Origin: Aldehydirespirator sp965203575
GTDB lineage: Bacteria > Actinomycetota > Acidimicrobiia > Acidimicrobiales > Aldehydirespiratoraceae
Reading direction: 5' to 3'
Length of the DNA: 64,000 bases
Assembly: GCA_965203575.1 (NCBI GenBank)
Contig: OZ241894.1
Coordinates: 186,001-250,000, forward strand
In this document: positions 8,489 to 16,538 of the stretch, one piece after another
Numbering within the stretch: the first letter of the stretch is position 1
Layout: every line of letters starts with the position of its first letter
Translations under genes and position numbers: made by a program
The notes under the pieces: generated by a model
Databases searched by the model: none
The model's input: the letters and a program-made list of their open reading frames with translations, nothing else
What the model was told of the DNA's origin: nothing

Positions 8489-9538
8489 ATGAGCCGCCCG
8501 ACCATGGAGGACGTCGCCGAGCGGGCCAGCGTGTCGCGCGCCCTGGTGTCGCTGGTGATGAACAACTCGCCCCAGGTGTCCGAGGAGAAGCGGCGCTCGG
8601 TGCTGCGAGCCGCCCGCGAGCTCGGCTACCGGCCCAATCTGGTGGCCCGCAACCTGGCCCAGCAGCGCACCCACACCATAGGAGTGCTCGTGGACGACCT
8701 GCGCAACCCCTTCTTCGGCGAGGTGGTCGACGGAATCGAGGCGGAGGCGGCCGAACACGGCTTCAGAGTGATCATCCTCAATGGCCATCGCGATGCCCGG
8801 CGAGAAGTGGAGGCGATAGAGACCTTCCTCCAACTGCAAGTGGAGGCGATGGCGCTGGTCGGCCCCCGTGTCGCGGAGGACGATCTGGGCGAGATCGGCA
8901 CAGCCGCTCCCTGCGTGATAGTGGCGACCGGCGCCGCCCATCCCGGCATCGATACCATCGCCACCGATGGACGGCGGGGATCGGAGTTGGCGGTTGAACA
9001 CCTGGCTGCGCTGGGCCACACGCGGATAGTCCATCTGGATGGAGGTGCCAATGTGTCGGCGGCAGAGCGTCGCTCCGGCTACCGGTCGGGCATGAATTCC
9101 GCCGGCGTCGGTCACCTCATCGACATCCGTCCCGCGGGCGACGACGAGACCGACGCTCTGGCCGTGATCGACGCTCTGCTGGCTGAGAGCGATCCGCCGA
9201 CGGCGATCTTCGCCTTCAACGACCTGCTCGCCGCAGGTGCGCTCAACCGCCTGGACGACGCCGGTGTGGCGGTGCCCGGCGATGTGTCCCTCATCGGTTT
9301 CGACAACACCTTCATCTCCGCCCTGCGCCACCTGTCCCTCACCACCGTCAACCAGCCGACGCTGGCCATGGGCCGCCTCGCGGTCGAGACCCTGCTGCGA
9401 CGGCTCTCCGACGGCTCCGACGGTTCCGACGGGCCGGTCCACCACACGCTGCAGCCCGAATTGGTGGTGCGCGGTACCACGGGGCCGCCACGCAGCGCGG
9501 CACTGCGGCCCCGCAGCCCGGCCATGACCGGGCCCTGA
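8489..9538 (+). CDS. LacI-family transcriptional repressor
   Basis: A 349-residue DNA-binding regulator. The N-terminal helix-turn-helix is at about residues 6-26 (MEDVAERASVSRALVS). The hinge region RPNLVARNLA follows, and then a periplasmic-binding-protein-like effector domain beginning at THTIGVLVDD. The C-terminal region after about residue 320 is low-complexity. Divergent orientation to the carbohydrate operon and the two operator palindromes between them indicate that it represses that operon and itself until an inducing sugar binds. Initiation at ATG 8489 is the simplest choice; an internal ATG at residue 6 is an alternative. The inducer is unknown. Confidence 0.93.
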   Translation: MSRPTMEDVAERASVSRALVSLVMNNSPQVSEEKRRSVLRAARELGYRPNLVARNLAQQRTHTIGVLVDDLRNPFFGEVVDGIEAEAAEHGFRVIILNGHRDARREVEAIETFLQLQVEAMALVGPRVAEDDLGEIGTAAPCVIVATGAAHPGIDTIATDGRRGSELAVEHLAALGHTRIVHLDGGANVSAAERRSGYRSGMNSAGVGHLIDIRPAGDDETDALAVIDALLAESDPPTAIFAFNDLLAAGALNRLDDAGVAVPGDVSLIGFDNTFISALRHLSLTTVNQPTLAMGRLAVETLLRRLSDGSDGSDGPVHHTLQPELVVRGTTGPPRSAALRPRSPAMTGP

Positions 9539-9540
9539 CC

Positions 9541-10158
9541 ATGCTCGACCATGTCTTCACCGACGCCATCGGCGCCCTGCGCGACGCCTTCGAGGACGCG
9601 CTGCTGGAGCGGCAGGCGGGTGAGGAGAGGTTCCAGACCGACGTGCTGGCGGGCGACATCGCCTGGGAGAACTCATATGCCCTGCCCGGGGAGGGGCAAC
9701 CACCGAAAGTGTGCGCCGACGTCAGCTGCGTGTGGCCCACATGGTCACAGGCGGCCTACCTGAGCTGGTACGCGGGCGAGAGCCACGCCGAGCCGCCCCG
9801 CATCGAGATCAAGATCCTGCTGCGGGCCCAATGCCTGGCCGAGGCGCCCGATCCCGCGATGGTCCTGGATGTCCTGCCCCCCACCAGCCCCGACATCGGC
9901 AGCGAGCGGCTCTCGAGGGGCGGACCCAGGGTGGAATCCCTGTACGCCGACGACCTCGACGACGCCGACGCGACCGAGTACGCCATCGACGTCAGCTACG
10001 AGGGCGCCTACGAGCTCGACGAGGCGGGTCTGTCCGACGGTGCGGAGCTCGACAAGCACTTCACCGCGCTGGGCGGCTGGATCGCCTCGATGCTCGTGCG
10101 CCTCGGCGACCTCAAGCTGCGCTACAAGCCGGTATTCGGGAGCCCCGCCGACGGCTGA
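9541..10158 (+). CDS. Hypothetical protein (acidic, 205 residues)
   Basis: I do not recognise this protein. The ATG lies two bases after the LacI-type stop, so it is probably co-transcribed. It is soluble-looking with no signal peptide or membrane segment. An aromatic patch around VWPTWSQAAYLSWYAGE is followed by a beta-strand-like stretch IEIKILLRAQ, and acidic residues dominate residues 135-170. The compositional profile is coding-like across the whole frame. It is convergent with the crotonase gene that follows, 17 bp away. Its position after a repressor hints at nothing specific about function. Confidence 0.75.
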   Translation: MLDHVFTDAIGALRDAFEDALLERQAGEERFQTDVLAGDIAWENSYALPGEGQPPKVCADVSCVWPTWSQAAYLSWYAGESHAEPPRIEIKILLRAQCLAEAPDPAMVLDVLPPTSPDIGSERLSRGGPRVESLYADDLDDADATEYAIDVSYEGAYELDEAGLSDGAELDKHFTALGGWIASMLVRLGDLKLRYKPVFGSPADG

Positions 10159-10175
10159 CGCCGCGGCGCGACTGC

Positions 10176-11015
10176 TCATAGACCCCGGCGTACCTCACCA
10201 AGGTCCTCGTAGGAGGGCGTGCGCCCCTCGGAGTCGGCCCTGAACGACTCCTCGAGGTCTTCGGGGTGGAACATTCCCGACTGCCATAGGGCGATGTGAC
10301 GAAGCGAGTCCTCCACCGTGTGATCCCGGCTGTAGTTGATGGCCTCCTTGGTGCCGTGGATCGCCAGCGGCGACTTCGAGGCGATCTCGGAGGCGGTCTC
10401 CATCACCGCGCCCATCATGGACTCCTGGTCGTCGAAGACCTCGTTGACCAGTCCGAACTGGTGGGCCCGCTCGGCCGGCATTCGCCGACCTGTGTAGGCG
10501 TACTCGCGGGCCACTCCGGGCGGGATCAGCTTGGGCAGGCGCTGAAGGGTTCCCACGTCCGCGGTCATCCCGATGTTTATCTCATGGATCGAGAACCAGG
10601 CGTCTGCCGTGGCGTAGCGGCAGTCGGCCGCGGTCACCAGGTCGACGCCGCCGCCGATACAAGCGCCCTGGATCGCGGCCAGCACCGGCATGCGGGCCTC
10701 CTCCAGGGCGGTGAACGAGCGCTGCAGATGCAGCAAGCTCAGGCGCACGTTCGCCCGGCGCCTCCCGATCTCGCCGGCCTCGCTCTCGAGGCTGGCCTCG
10801 CCGGAGAAGACCGAGAGGTCCATTCCCGCGCAGAAGTGGCGCCCCTGCGCCGACAGCACGATCACCCGCGCCCTTCCGGAGTCGGAGATCTCGTCCACGA
10901 TGGCCGGCAGCTCTGACCAGAACTCCGGGATCATCGTGTTCAGCTTCTCGCCGCGGCTCAGTTGCACGTGCGCGACGCCCCCGGACTCCTCCACGTCAAA
11001 GCACTGGTAACCCAT
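10176..11015 (-). CDS. Enoyl-CoA hydratase/isomerase family protein, dienoyl-CoA isomerase-like
   Basis: A 279-residue crotonase-fold enzyme. The oxyanion-hole segments are HFCAGMD (about 60-66) and QGACIGGGVD (about 116-125). Asp125, Glu145 and Asp153 fall at the same spacing as the catalytic Asp176, Glu196 and Asp204 of eukaryotic ECH1, and the motif TADVGTLQRLPK is shared with that family. This suggests delta3,5-delta2,4-dienoyl-CoA isomerase activity in oxidation of unsaturated fatty acids with odd-numbered double bonds. The ATG at 11015 is supported by a TAGCCT box 6 nt upstream, so the message is probably leaderless. No other beta-oxidation gene is adjacent. Confidence 0.88.
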   Translation of the reverse strand: MGYQCFDVEESGGVAHVQLSRGEKLNTMIPEFWSELPAIVDEISDSGRARVIVLSAQGRHFCAGMDLSVFSGEASLESEAGEIGRRRANVRLSLLHLQRSFTALEEARMPVLAAIQGACIGGGVDLVTAADCRYATADAWFSIHEINIGMTADVGTLQRLPKLIPPGVAREYAYTGRRMPAERAHQFGLVNEVFDDQESMMGAVMETASEIASKSPLAIHGTKEAINYSRDHTVEDSLRHIALWQSGMFHPEDLEESFRADSEGRTPSYEDLGEVRRGL

Positions 11016-11021
11016 GCCCGC

Positions 11022-11027
11022 AGGCTA
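11022..11027 (-). promoter_or_regulatory. Leaderless -10 box TAGCCT for the dienoyl-CoA isomerase gene
   Basis: On the minus strand TAGCCT ends 6 nt before the ATG at 11015, matching the TANNNT-N6-8-start pattern seen repeatedly in this window. Confidence 0.5.
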
Positions 11028-11054
11028 GTGGGGGAGGACCGCGGACTCGCCGCC

Positions 11055-11498
11055 TCAGAATCGGGCGACGAATCTGCGCAGGTTGCGAGCCCAGACGGCG
11101 CTGAGCACCGGGCGGGCCACGACCGCACCGATCGGGCCGCCCATCCACCAGGGGAACCGCAGGGTCTCGTTCCACTCGAACCGCGTATGGGCCTCGCCAC
11201 CGGGTGTCGTCAACGGCGTGAGCCGGAACTGCCCGACGCCTGAGACCACGCCGTGGTGACGGATCCCCATCACCACCCCATCGCGCCAGTCGGTGACCTC
11301 CATCCGATCTACGAGCCGCAGTGGACCCAACCGCGTGACGCACTCGAAGCGCGTCCCCACCCCCTCGGTGTCATCGGTCAGGAAGCGGATCGACTCAGCG
11401 TCGCTCATCCATTCGACGTGACGCTCTATGCGGCGAAGGTCCTCCCACACCACCGAGGGCGCGGCGGGCACCACCGTCGAGATCCGGATGGTGACCAT
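11055..11498 (-). CDS. SRPBCC (polyketide cyclase/START-like) family protein
   Basis: A 147-residue protein with the helix-grip fold pattern of polyketide_cyc/START-like proteins. An N-terminal strand TIRISTVVPAAPSVVW is followed by antiparallel strands and a long C-terminal helix ending in NLRRFVARF. Such proteins bind hydrophobic ligands in a cavity, and some shuttle or cyclise lipids. The ATG at 11496-11498 is chosen because the frame upstream runs inside the PfkB kinase gene, whose stop is 4 bp away, and because the family N-terminus begins there. It is probably the second gene of an operon with the kinase. No ligand can be named. Confidence 0.85.
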   Translation of the reverse strand: MVTIRISTVVPAAPSVVWEDLRRIERHVEWMSDAESIRFLTDDTEGVGTRFECVTRLGPLRLVDRMEVTDWRDGVVMGIRHHGVVSGVGQFRLTPLTTPGGEAHTRFEWNETLRFPWWMGGPIGAVVARPVLSAVWARNLRRFVARF

Positions 11499-11502
11499 TC
11501 CG

Positions 11503-12495
11503 CTAGGGGGCGCCGCTGGAGGCCGCGAACTGTGACAGCGCCACCTGGGGGCGGGCGCCGACGTGGCTGATGACCTCGGCCGCGGCCAGGCCGGCCAAAT
11601 CTGCGCAGCGGGCCAGAGGCGCGCCCCGGCTGAGACCCCACAGGAAGCCCGCGGCGTACAGATCGCCGGCGCCGGTGGCATCGACGACTTGCGGGACCTC
11701 GACCGCGGGCACTTCCTCCAGCTCCGAGCCCTGGACCACCACCGAGCCGCGGGCGCCACGGGTGATGGCAACCGTCCGTGCCATCTCGGCCGTGAGGTCC
11801 CGGGCGGCGCCGAAGTCGTCGGTGCAGTGCAGCGCGCACACCTCCGCCTCATTGGCGAACACCACGTCGACCCGGTCCTCGATCAGGTCGAGCCACTCGT
11901 CGCGGTGCCGCTGCACGCAGAATGAGTCGCTCAGCGCCAACGCCACCGTCCTACCTGCGGAGGCTGCCGCCGCCATGGCCACCCGGATGGCGTCCTTGGC
12001 CACCTGGACGTCCCAGAGATAGCCCTCGCAGTAGGTGATGCCGGCCGAGGCGACGAGGTCGGTGTCCACGTCGGGAGGTTCGAGCAGCGCGGCGGTGCCC
12101 AGGTAGGTGTTCATGGTGCGCTCCGCATCCGGGGTCACCTGGACCAGGCAGCGGGCGGTTGCAGGACCGTCGGGCGCCGGCGGCACGTCGAAGGAGACTC
12201 CGGTCGCCCGGATGTCGTGGATGAACACTTCGCCGAGCTGGTCGTCGCGCACCTTGCCGATGAAGGCCGCCCGGCCGCCGAAGGAGGCCACCCCGGCCAT
12301 GGTGTTGGCCGCCGATCCGCCCGACGCGGCGACTCCCGGCGGCATGGCGTCGTACAACTCGGCAGACCTCTCGGCGCTGACAAGGGTCATGGCCCCCTTA
12401 ACCAGGTCGTGGTCACCGATGAAGGCGTCCTCCACGGAGGCGATCACGTCCACGATGGCGTTGCCGACACCCACCACATCGAGCACAGGTTCCAA
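11503..12495 (-). CDS. PfkB-family kinase, adenosine kinase-like
   Basis: A 330-residue ribokinase-fold kinase. The first PfkB signature is near GGSAANTMAG (about 59-68) and the second, DATGAGD, ends at catalytic Asp278. Overall it resembles the adenosine kinase-like branch common in Actinobacteria and Proteobacteria, which would phosphorylate adenosine or another nucleoside or sugar. The start is a TTG at 12493-12495, supported by GGGAGG five bases upstream; no ATG lies nearby. The upstream gap contains the tandem copies of the dispersed intergenic repeat. It is followed directly by the SRPBCC gene. The substrate is inferred from family resemblance only. Confidence 0.87.
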   Translation of the reverse strand: MEPVLDVVGVGNAIVDVIASVEDAFIGDHDLVKGAMTLVSAERSAELYDAMPPGVAASGGSAANTMAGVASFGGRAAFIGKVRDDQLGEVFIHDIRATGVSFDVPPAPDGPATARCLVQVTPDAERTMNTYLGTAALLEPPDVDTDLVASAGITYCEGYLWDVQVAKDAIRVAMAAAASAGRTVALALSDSFCVQRHRDEWLDLIEDRVDVVFANEAEVCALHCTDDFGAARDLTAEMARTVAITRGARGSVVVQGSELEEVPAVEVPQVVDATGAGDLYAAGFLWGLSRGAPLARCADLAGLAAAEVISHVGARPQVALSQFAASSGAP

Positions 12496-12530
12496 GGAGC
12501 CTCCCTATTCGCCCAAGACAGTAGGCGCGA

Positions 12531-12632
12531 GGGCCCTGGGTCTCCCGCTCTCGTTCGCTGCGCTCACGGGCCGCTCGGGCCCTGGGTCTCCCGCTCTCGT
12601 TCGCTACGCTCACGGGCCGCTCGGGCCCTGGG
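12531..12632. repeat. Dispersed intergenic repeat, 2.2 tandem copies (46-bp period)
   Basis: Unit 1 (12531-12576) and unit 2 (12577-12622) differ by a single base, and the first 10 bp of a third unit follow (12623-12632). The core begins TCCCGCTCTCGTTCGCT and ends GGGCCGCTCGGGCC. Related single copies lie at 16655-16693 (inverted) and 21899-21938. It sits between the ABC-2 permease stop and the PfkB kinase start, and ends 6 bp from the permease stop codon. A short GGGCC/GGCCC stem can form within it. Confidence 0.85.
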
Positions 12633-12638
12633 TGGGCT

Positions 12639-13451
12639 TCAGCCCGTCGCCACCCGGCGGGCCAGCGAGCGGAAGGCCATCACGAAGGTGACCAGGGCGA
12701 GCCCGCCGATGGCCGCTGAGGCCTTGCCGATGGCGGCCGCCTCCCAGCCGTCGGAGAGCAACGACCGCATGCCCTCGAGCAGGTATGTGACCGGGTTCCA
12801 GGCGGCCACGGTCTGCATCCAGCCGGTCATCAGCTCGCGTGGCAGGTACGCGGGCGTCAGGAAGGCGAACGGGAAGAAGATCAGGAACGACGAGTTGACC
12901 GCGGCGGGATTCCCGGTGCGCAGGGCCACCGTGTATGGGAATCCCGTGAACGCCAGGCTCCACGCCACCGCCAGCCCCAGGAAGAGCAGGATCCCGAGCA
13001 GCCCGGTTCCGAAGCGCACGCCGGCGACGAAGCCCATGGCGACCACGACGAGCGACAGGGCCAGCGCCAGGACGATGTCGGCGACCATCATGCCGAGCAG
13101 CAGCGTCGTGCGCCGCACCGGCGTGACGAGCATGCGGTCGAGGTAGCCGGTCTGGATGTCGATGACCAGCACCGACGCCCGGGAGATGCCCGTGACTGCG
13201 AAGATGATCGCGACCGGTATCTGGAACGCCCGGTAGTCGATGCCCGGTGAGCGCTCCACGAACGACTCCAGCGCGCCGATGTTGACGATGAAGAAGAACG
13301 TCGGGATGATCAGCGCGGGGGCCATGGCCTCGGGCTCTCGCAGCAGGCTGCGCACGGAGCGGCGGGCCACCGTGGCGATGTCGGTGACGATCCCCACCGG
13401 GCGGACCATTCCGCCACCGGCCGCTACGGCCGCGCCGGACTGGGTGCTCAC
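12639..13451 (-). CDS. ABC-2 type transporter permease (DrrB-like)
   Basis: A 270-residue membrane protein with about six transmembrane helices, including the segments around APALIIPTFFFIVNIGA and ALALSLVVVAMGFVAG and a C-terminal helix. The arrangement is that of ABC-2 exporters such as DrrB. It would form the membrane channel for the ATPase encoded just upstream. The start is taken as GTG at 13449-13451 because it overlaps the ATPase stop as GTGA; an internal ATG at 13409 gives a shorter protein. The motif PAYLPRELMTGWMQTVAAWNP is typical of antibiotic or lipid exporters. The cargo is unknown. Confidence 0.9.
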   Translation of the reverse strand: MSTQSGAAVAAGGGMVRPVGIVTDIATVARRSVRSLLREPEAMAPALIIPTFFFIVNIGALESFVERSPGIDYRAFQIPVAIIFAVTGISRASVLVIDIQTGYLDRMLVTPVRRTTLLLGMMVADIVLALALSLVVVAMGFVAGVRFGTGLLGILLFLGLAVAWSLAFTGFPYTVALRTGNPAAVNSSFLIFFPFAFLTPAYLPRELMTGWMQTVAAWNPVTYLLEGMRSLLSDGWEAAAIGKASAAIGGLALVTFVMAFRSLARRVATG

Positions 13452-14494
13452 GGCCCGCCGCTCCCCGGAGCCGCCGCCCGAGAGCCCGATCCTGGTGCCG
13501 CACCGCCGCCCTCGGCGGCCGGGTCCACCGCCGACATCCGGTACCCGGTGGCCAGCAGGAACACATCGTCGAGCGATGGGGTGCGCACGGTGAGCGACTG
13601 GGGATGGATTCCCGCCCCCGAGAGCGCCACAGCCACGCTCCCGACGGTGGCGGCACCGTCGGCGGTGGCGATGGTGATGCCGCGGCGACCCTGGGTGACG
13701 GCATCGACCTCCGGCACCGTCTCGGCGACGGTCGCCGCTCCGGCGATGGCATTGGGGGGAAGGTTGACCACGATCACGTCGGCGCCCACGGCCCGCTTCA
13801 ACTCCGATGGCGACCCCTCCTCGACTATCCGGCCGCCGTCGATGATGGCCACCCGGTCGGCCAGCGCATCGGCCTCTTCCAGATACTGGGTGGTGAGGAA
13901 CACCGTCACCCCGAGCTCGCCGTTCAGCCGGCGCACCTCGTCCCAGACCTGCGCCCGACTCACCGGGTCGAGGCCCGTGGTGGGCTCGTCCAGGAACAGC
14001 ACCTCGGGACCGTGAATGAGCGATGCGGCCAGGTCGAGACGGCGCTTCATGCCGCCGCTGTAGGTCTTGACACGGGCATCCATGGCGTCGCCGATGTCGG
14101 CTAGGTCCACTGCCCTCTCGATGGAGGCGGCCCGATCCGCCGCGCTCAACCCGTACAGGCGAGCCTGCAGGTCGAGGATCTCCCGTCCGGTCTGGCGCTC
14201 GTCCAGCGCCGCCTCCTGCAGGGCGACGCCGATGCGGATGCGAACCTCGCCGGGGCGGTCGACAACGTCGTGGCCGGCGACCGAGGCTCGGCCCGCGGTG
14301 GGTGCCAATAGGGTGCACAGCATCCGCACCGTGGTGCTCTTGCCCGCTCCGTTGGGCCCCAGGAACCCGTAGATCTCCCCGGAGTTGACACCGAGATCCA
14401 CCCCGTCCACTGCCCGGTTGCTTCCGAAGGTCCGGACCAGCCCGCGAGCGGAGATGGCCGGGTTGTCACTCCCCGTCCGGACAGCTTCAGGCAC
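13448..14494 (-). CDS. ABC transporter ATP-binding protein (DrrA-like)
   Basis: A 348-residue exporter ATPase. Walker A GPNGAGKS is at residues 46-53, a YSGGM signature near 149, and Walker B VLFLDEPTTGLDP follows. The C-terminal extension with a DUF4162-like region and an SLDDVFL motif is typical of the DrrA/daunorubicin-resistance subfamily. The final 30 residues are Gly/Ala/Ser-rich. The GTG start at 14492-14494 is supported by a TAGCCT box 8 nt upstream, suggesting a leaderless message whose promoter lies in the 3' end of the XRE-cupin gene. It forms a pair with the overlapping permease. The substrate is undetermined. Confidence 0.93.
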   Translation of the reverse strand: MPEAVRTGSDNPAISARGLVRTFGSNRAVDGVDLGVNSGEIYGFLGPNGAGKSTTVRMLCTLLAPTAGRASVAGHDVVDRPGEVRIRIGVALQEAALDERQTGREILDLQARLYGLSAADRAASIERAVDLADIGDAMDARVKTYSGGMKRRLDLAASLIHGPEVLFLDEPTTGLDPVSRAQVWDEVRRLNGELGVTVFLTTQYLEEADALADRVAIIDGGRIVEEGSPSELKRAVGADVIVVNLPPNAIAGAATVAETVPEVDAVTQGRRGITIATADGAATVGSVAVALSGAGIHPQSLTVRTPSLDDVFLLATGYRMSAVDPAAEGGGAAPGSGSRAAAPGSGGP

Positions 14495-14502
14495 GAAGCG
14501 GC

Positions 14503-14508
14503 AGGCTA
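14503..14508 (-). promoter_or_regulatory. Leaderless -10 box TAGCCT for the DrrAB-type exporter
   Basis: TAGCCT on the minus strand ends 8 nt before the GTG at 14494. It overlaps the stop-codon region of the XRE-cupin gene, so the exporter could be transcribed independently of the regulator. Confidence 0.42.
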
Positions 14509-15186
14509 ACGGAGCCGGACGTTGGTGAACCCGGGCGAAGCCTCGATCATCAGCAGCTTGACGGTCTCCGCGGTGGCCGCTCGCAGCCGGTGCGGCTGGC
14601 GGGTGTCGTAGGAGATGGAGTCGCTCGGCTCGAGCCGGAAGATCTCCCCGTCGAGGTCCACGTCCACAACACCGGAGATGACGTAGATCGTCTCGAAGCC
14701 GTCGTGGACCCAGTACTCGCGGAACCCGTCCGGCGCGCCGCTGAACTCGACGACCTGGAACGGGCTGGCCTCCGGGGCGACCACACGGCGCACCCCGTCC
14801 ATGTCCCCCAGCTCGCTGGCCGGCACTGCGGCCGTGTCGGACGCCCGGACCACCGTTGCCTCCCGGGTGTTCTCCGACCCGGCGAGCAGCCAGGAGGCGT
14901 TGGTCCCGAGCGCCTCGGAGATCTGGTGCAACGAGCTCATGGAGGGCCTGGCGAGTCCCCGCTCCACCTGCGACAGGAAGGGGTGGGAGAGGCCACTCAA
15001 CTGGGCCAGCACCTTGAGGGTGAGGCCTTGATCCTTGCGCAGAGCCCGGATGTTCGCTCCGAGCCGCTGCATCCGCTCCGCGTCATCTGGTCGAGAGTCG
15101 ACCTTCGAGCCCGAAGAGCCGTCGACCCTCGCGCGCGCAGTGCCGTCGACGAAGTTCTTGGGGTTCACAGGCTCATTCCGGGTCAC
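14506..15186 (-). CDS. XRE-family regulator with C-terminal cupin domain
   Basis: A 226-residue transcription factor. The helix-turn-helix is at about residues 42-96 (MQRLGANIRALRKDQGLTLK onward) and the effector-binding cupin barrel at about 135-222. Such XRE-cupin proteins usually control amine, amino-acid or purine-type catabolic genes in response to a small ligand. The GTG at 15186 gives a 38-residue N-terminal extension; ATG at residue 39 is a shorter alternative preceded by GGAG. It is divergent to the orphan binding lipoprotein, with a long inverted repeat in the shared promoter region, so it probably regulates that gene and itself. Confidence 0.9.
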   Translation of the reverse strand: MTRNEPVNPKNFVDGTARARVDGSSGSKVDSRPDDAERMQRLGANIRALRKDQGLTLKVLAQLSGLSHPFLSQVERGLARPSMSSLHQISEALGTNASWLLAGSENTREATVVRASDTAAVPASELGDMDGVRRVVAPEASPFQVVEFSGAPDGFREYWVHDGFETIYVISGVVDVDLDGEIFRLEPSDSISYDTRQPHRLRAATAETVKLLMIEASPGFTNVRLR

Positions 15187-15210
15187 ACCTCAGCCCAGCT
15201 TGCACCGCCA

Positions 15211-15254
15211 GAATGTTGATGGTATCAAGACTGTTATCGGTCATATCAACATTC
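15211..15254. promoter_or_regulatory. Candidate operator for the XRE-cupin regulator
   Basis: A perfect 10-bp inverted repeat GAATGTTGAT / ATCAACATTC has arms at 15211-15220 and 15245-15254, separated by 24 bp. The left arm also forms a tighter palindrome TTGAT-GGT-ATCAA (15216-15228). This AT-rich patch stands out from its high-GC surroundings and lies in the divergent promoter region. On the minus strand, TTGATA followed 17 bp later by GATACC could be the -35/-10 of the regulator gene. Regulator binding is inferred. Confidence 0.68.
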
Positions 15255-15276
15255 GAGACCATACCTGGAGGACAAC

Positions 15277-16524
15277 ATGAAGACGAAACCATGGGTTCGC
15301 GCCCTGTGCGCGCTGGCCGTACTAAGTCTGATCGCAGCAGCATGCGGCGATGACGATACCGACACGGTAGCCGCCGAGGCGCCGGAGCCCGAGCCGGCCG
15401 AGCCCGAGCCCGCCCCGGAGCCCGAGCCCGAGGCGCCGGAGCCCGAGCCGGCCGAGCCCGAGCCGGCTGAGCCCGAGGCGCCGGCCGAGGACCCGCTCGA
15501 CCTCGCCAGCGTGTGCCCTAGCCCGATCATCATCCAGACCGACTGGTTCCCGGAGTCCGAGCACGGCGCCATGTACCAGATGGTTGGAGAGGGCTGGACG
15601 CTCGACACCGACAACATGATCACCACCGGCCCACTCGTGGCGGGCGGCGTCGACACCGGCGTCGACATTGAGATCCGCGCCGGCGGCCCGGCCATCGGCT
15701 TCGCCTCGGGCTCGGCCCAGATGCAGCTCGATCCCGAGATCACACTGGCCTACGTGAGCATGGACGAGGCCGTGATCCTCGGCGGCGACACCCCGACGCT
15801 GTCGGTGGTCGCCCCGCTGGAGAAGAACCCGCAGATCATCCAGTGGGACCCCGAGACGTACCCCGACGTGACGAGCATCGCCGACCTCGGAGAGCTCGGC
15901 GTCACCATCAACGTGTTCGCGGGCGGGACGTTCATCGACGTGTTCGTCAACGAGGGCGTGCTCTCCGCCGATCAGATCGACCCGTCCTATGACGGCGGCC
16001 CCGCCCGGTTCATCGCCGAGGGCGGCGCCATCGCCCAGCAGGGCTTCGCGTCCGAGTCGCCCTACAGCTACGAGCAGGTCTATCCGGAGTGGTCCAAGCC
16101 GATCGCGTTCGAGCTGATCCACGACGCCGGGCTTCCGATCTACTCCCAGACCCTGGCGATCCGCCCGGCCGACCTCGACGAACTGAGGCCGTGCCTCGCC
16201 AAGTTCGTGCCGATCGTGCAGCAGGCGATCCTGGACTTCGCCGCCGATCCCGGCCCCACCAACGCGATGATCGTGCAGATCGTGGCCGACATCGACAGCT
16301 TCTGGCAGTACAGCCCCGGGCTGGCGCAGTTCTCGGTCGACACCCAGATCGAGCTCGGCCTGATCGGCAACGGTCCCGACGACACGGTCGGCAACATGGA
16401 GATCGACCGGATCCAAGAGGTGATCGACAAGATCGTCAACGCCGGCTTCGACGTCGACCCCTCCCGGACGGATCCGAACAACCTCGTCACCAACGAGTTC
16501 ATAGACGAGAGCATCGGCTTCTAG
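15277..16524 (+). CDS. ABC transporter substrate-binding lipoprotein, NMT1/SsuA-like (no permease nearby)
   Basis: A 415-residue secreted binding protein. The signal peptide ends in a lipobox IAAAC with Cys23. A linker of Glu-Pro-Ala repeats (about residues 34-72) follows, and then a periplasmic-binding domain beginning near IIIQTDWFPESEHG. The layout resembles NMT1/THI5-like proteins that bind pyrimidine-like, taurine-like or other small organic ligands. The ATG at 15277 has GGAGG five bases upstream. No permease or ATPase gene is adjacent. The following amidohydrolase suggests a nitrogen-containing ligand, but that is inference. The divergent XRE-cupin gene probably regulates it. Confidence 0.87.
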   Translation: MKTKPWVRALCALAVLSLIAAACGDDDTDTVAAEAPEPEPAEPEPAPEPEPEAPEPEPAEPEPAEPEAPAEDPLDLASVCPSPIIIQTDWFPESEHGAMYQMVGEGWTLDTDNMITTGPLVAGGVDTGVDIEIRAGGPAIGFASGSAQMQLDPEITLAYVSMDEAVILGGDTPTLSVVAPLEKNPQIIQWDPETYPDVTSIADLGELGVTINVFAGGTFIDVFVNEGVLSADQIDPSYDGGPARFIAEGGAIAQQGFASESPYSYEQVYPEWSKPIAFELIHDAGLPIYSQTLAIRPADLDELRPCLAKFVPIVQQAILDFAADPGPTNAMIVQIVADIDSFWQYSPGLAQFSVDTQIELGLIGNGPDDTVGNMEIDRIQEVIDKIVNAGFDVDPSRTDPNNLVTNEFIDESIGF

Positions 16525-16538
16525 GACTCGGCAGCCGG

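Noticed and set aside
12413..12613. A short minus-strand ORF reading through the dispersed repeat (with ARERSERERETQGP).
   Set aside because: It is produced by the repeat itself, overlaps the PfkB kinase start and has no separate start signal.
12639..14318. A 559-codon minus-strand frame that might be read as an ATPase-permease fusion.
   Set aside because: Only its C-terminal 270 residues make a permease. The upstream part is a shifted reading of the overlapping ATPase gene, and the GTGA junction explains the start.
15380..15490. The Glu-Pro-Ala coding repeat in the orphan binding protein as a special element.
   Set aside because: Such EPEPAEPEP linkers after lipoprotein Cys residues are common spacers in Actinobacteria and need no further explanation.
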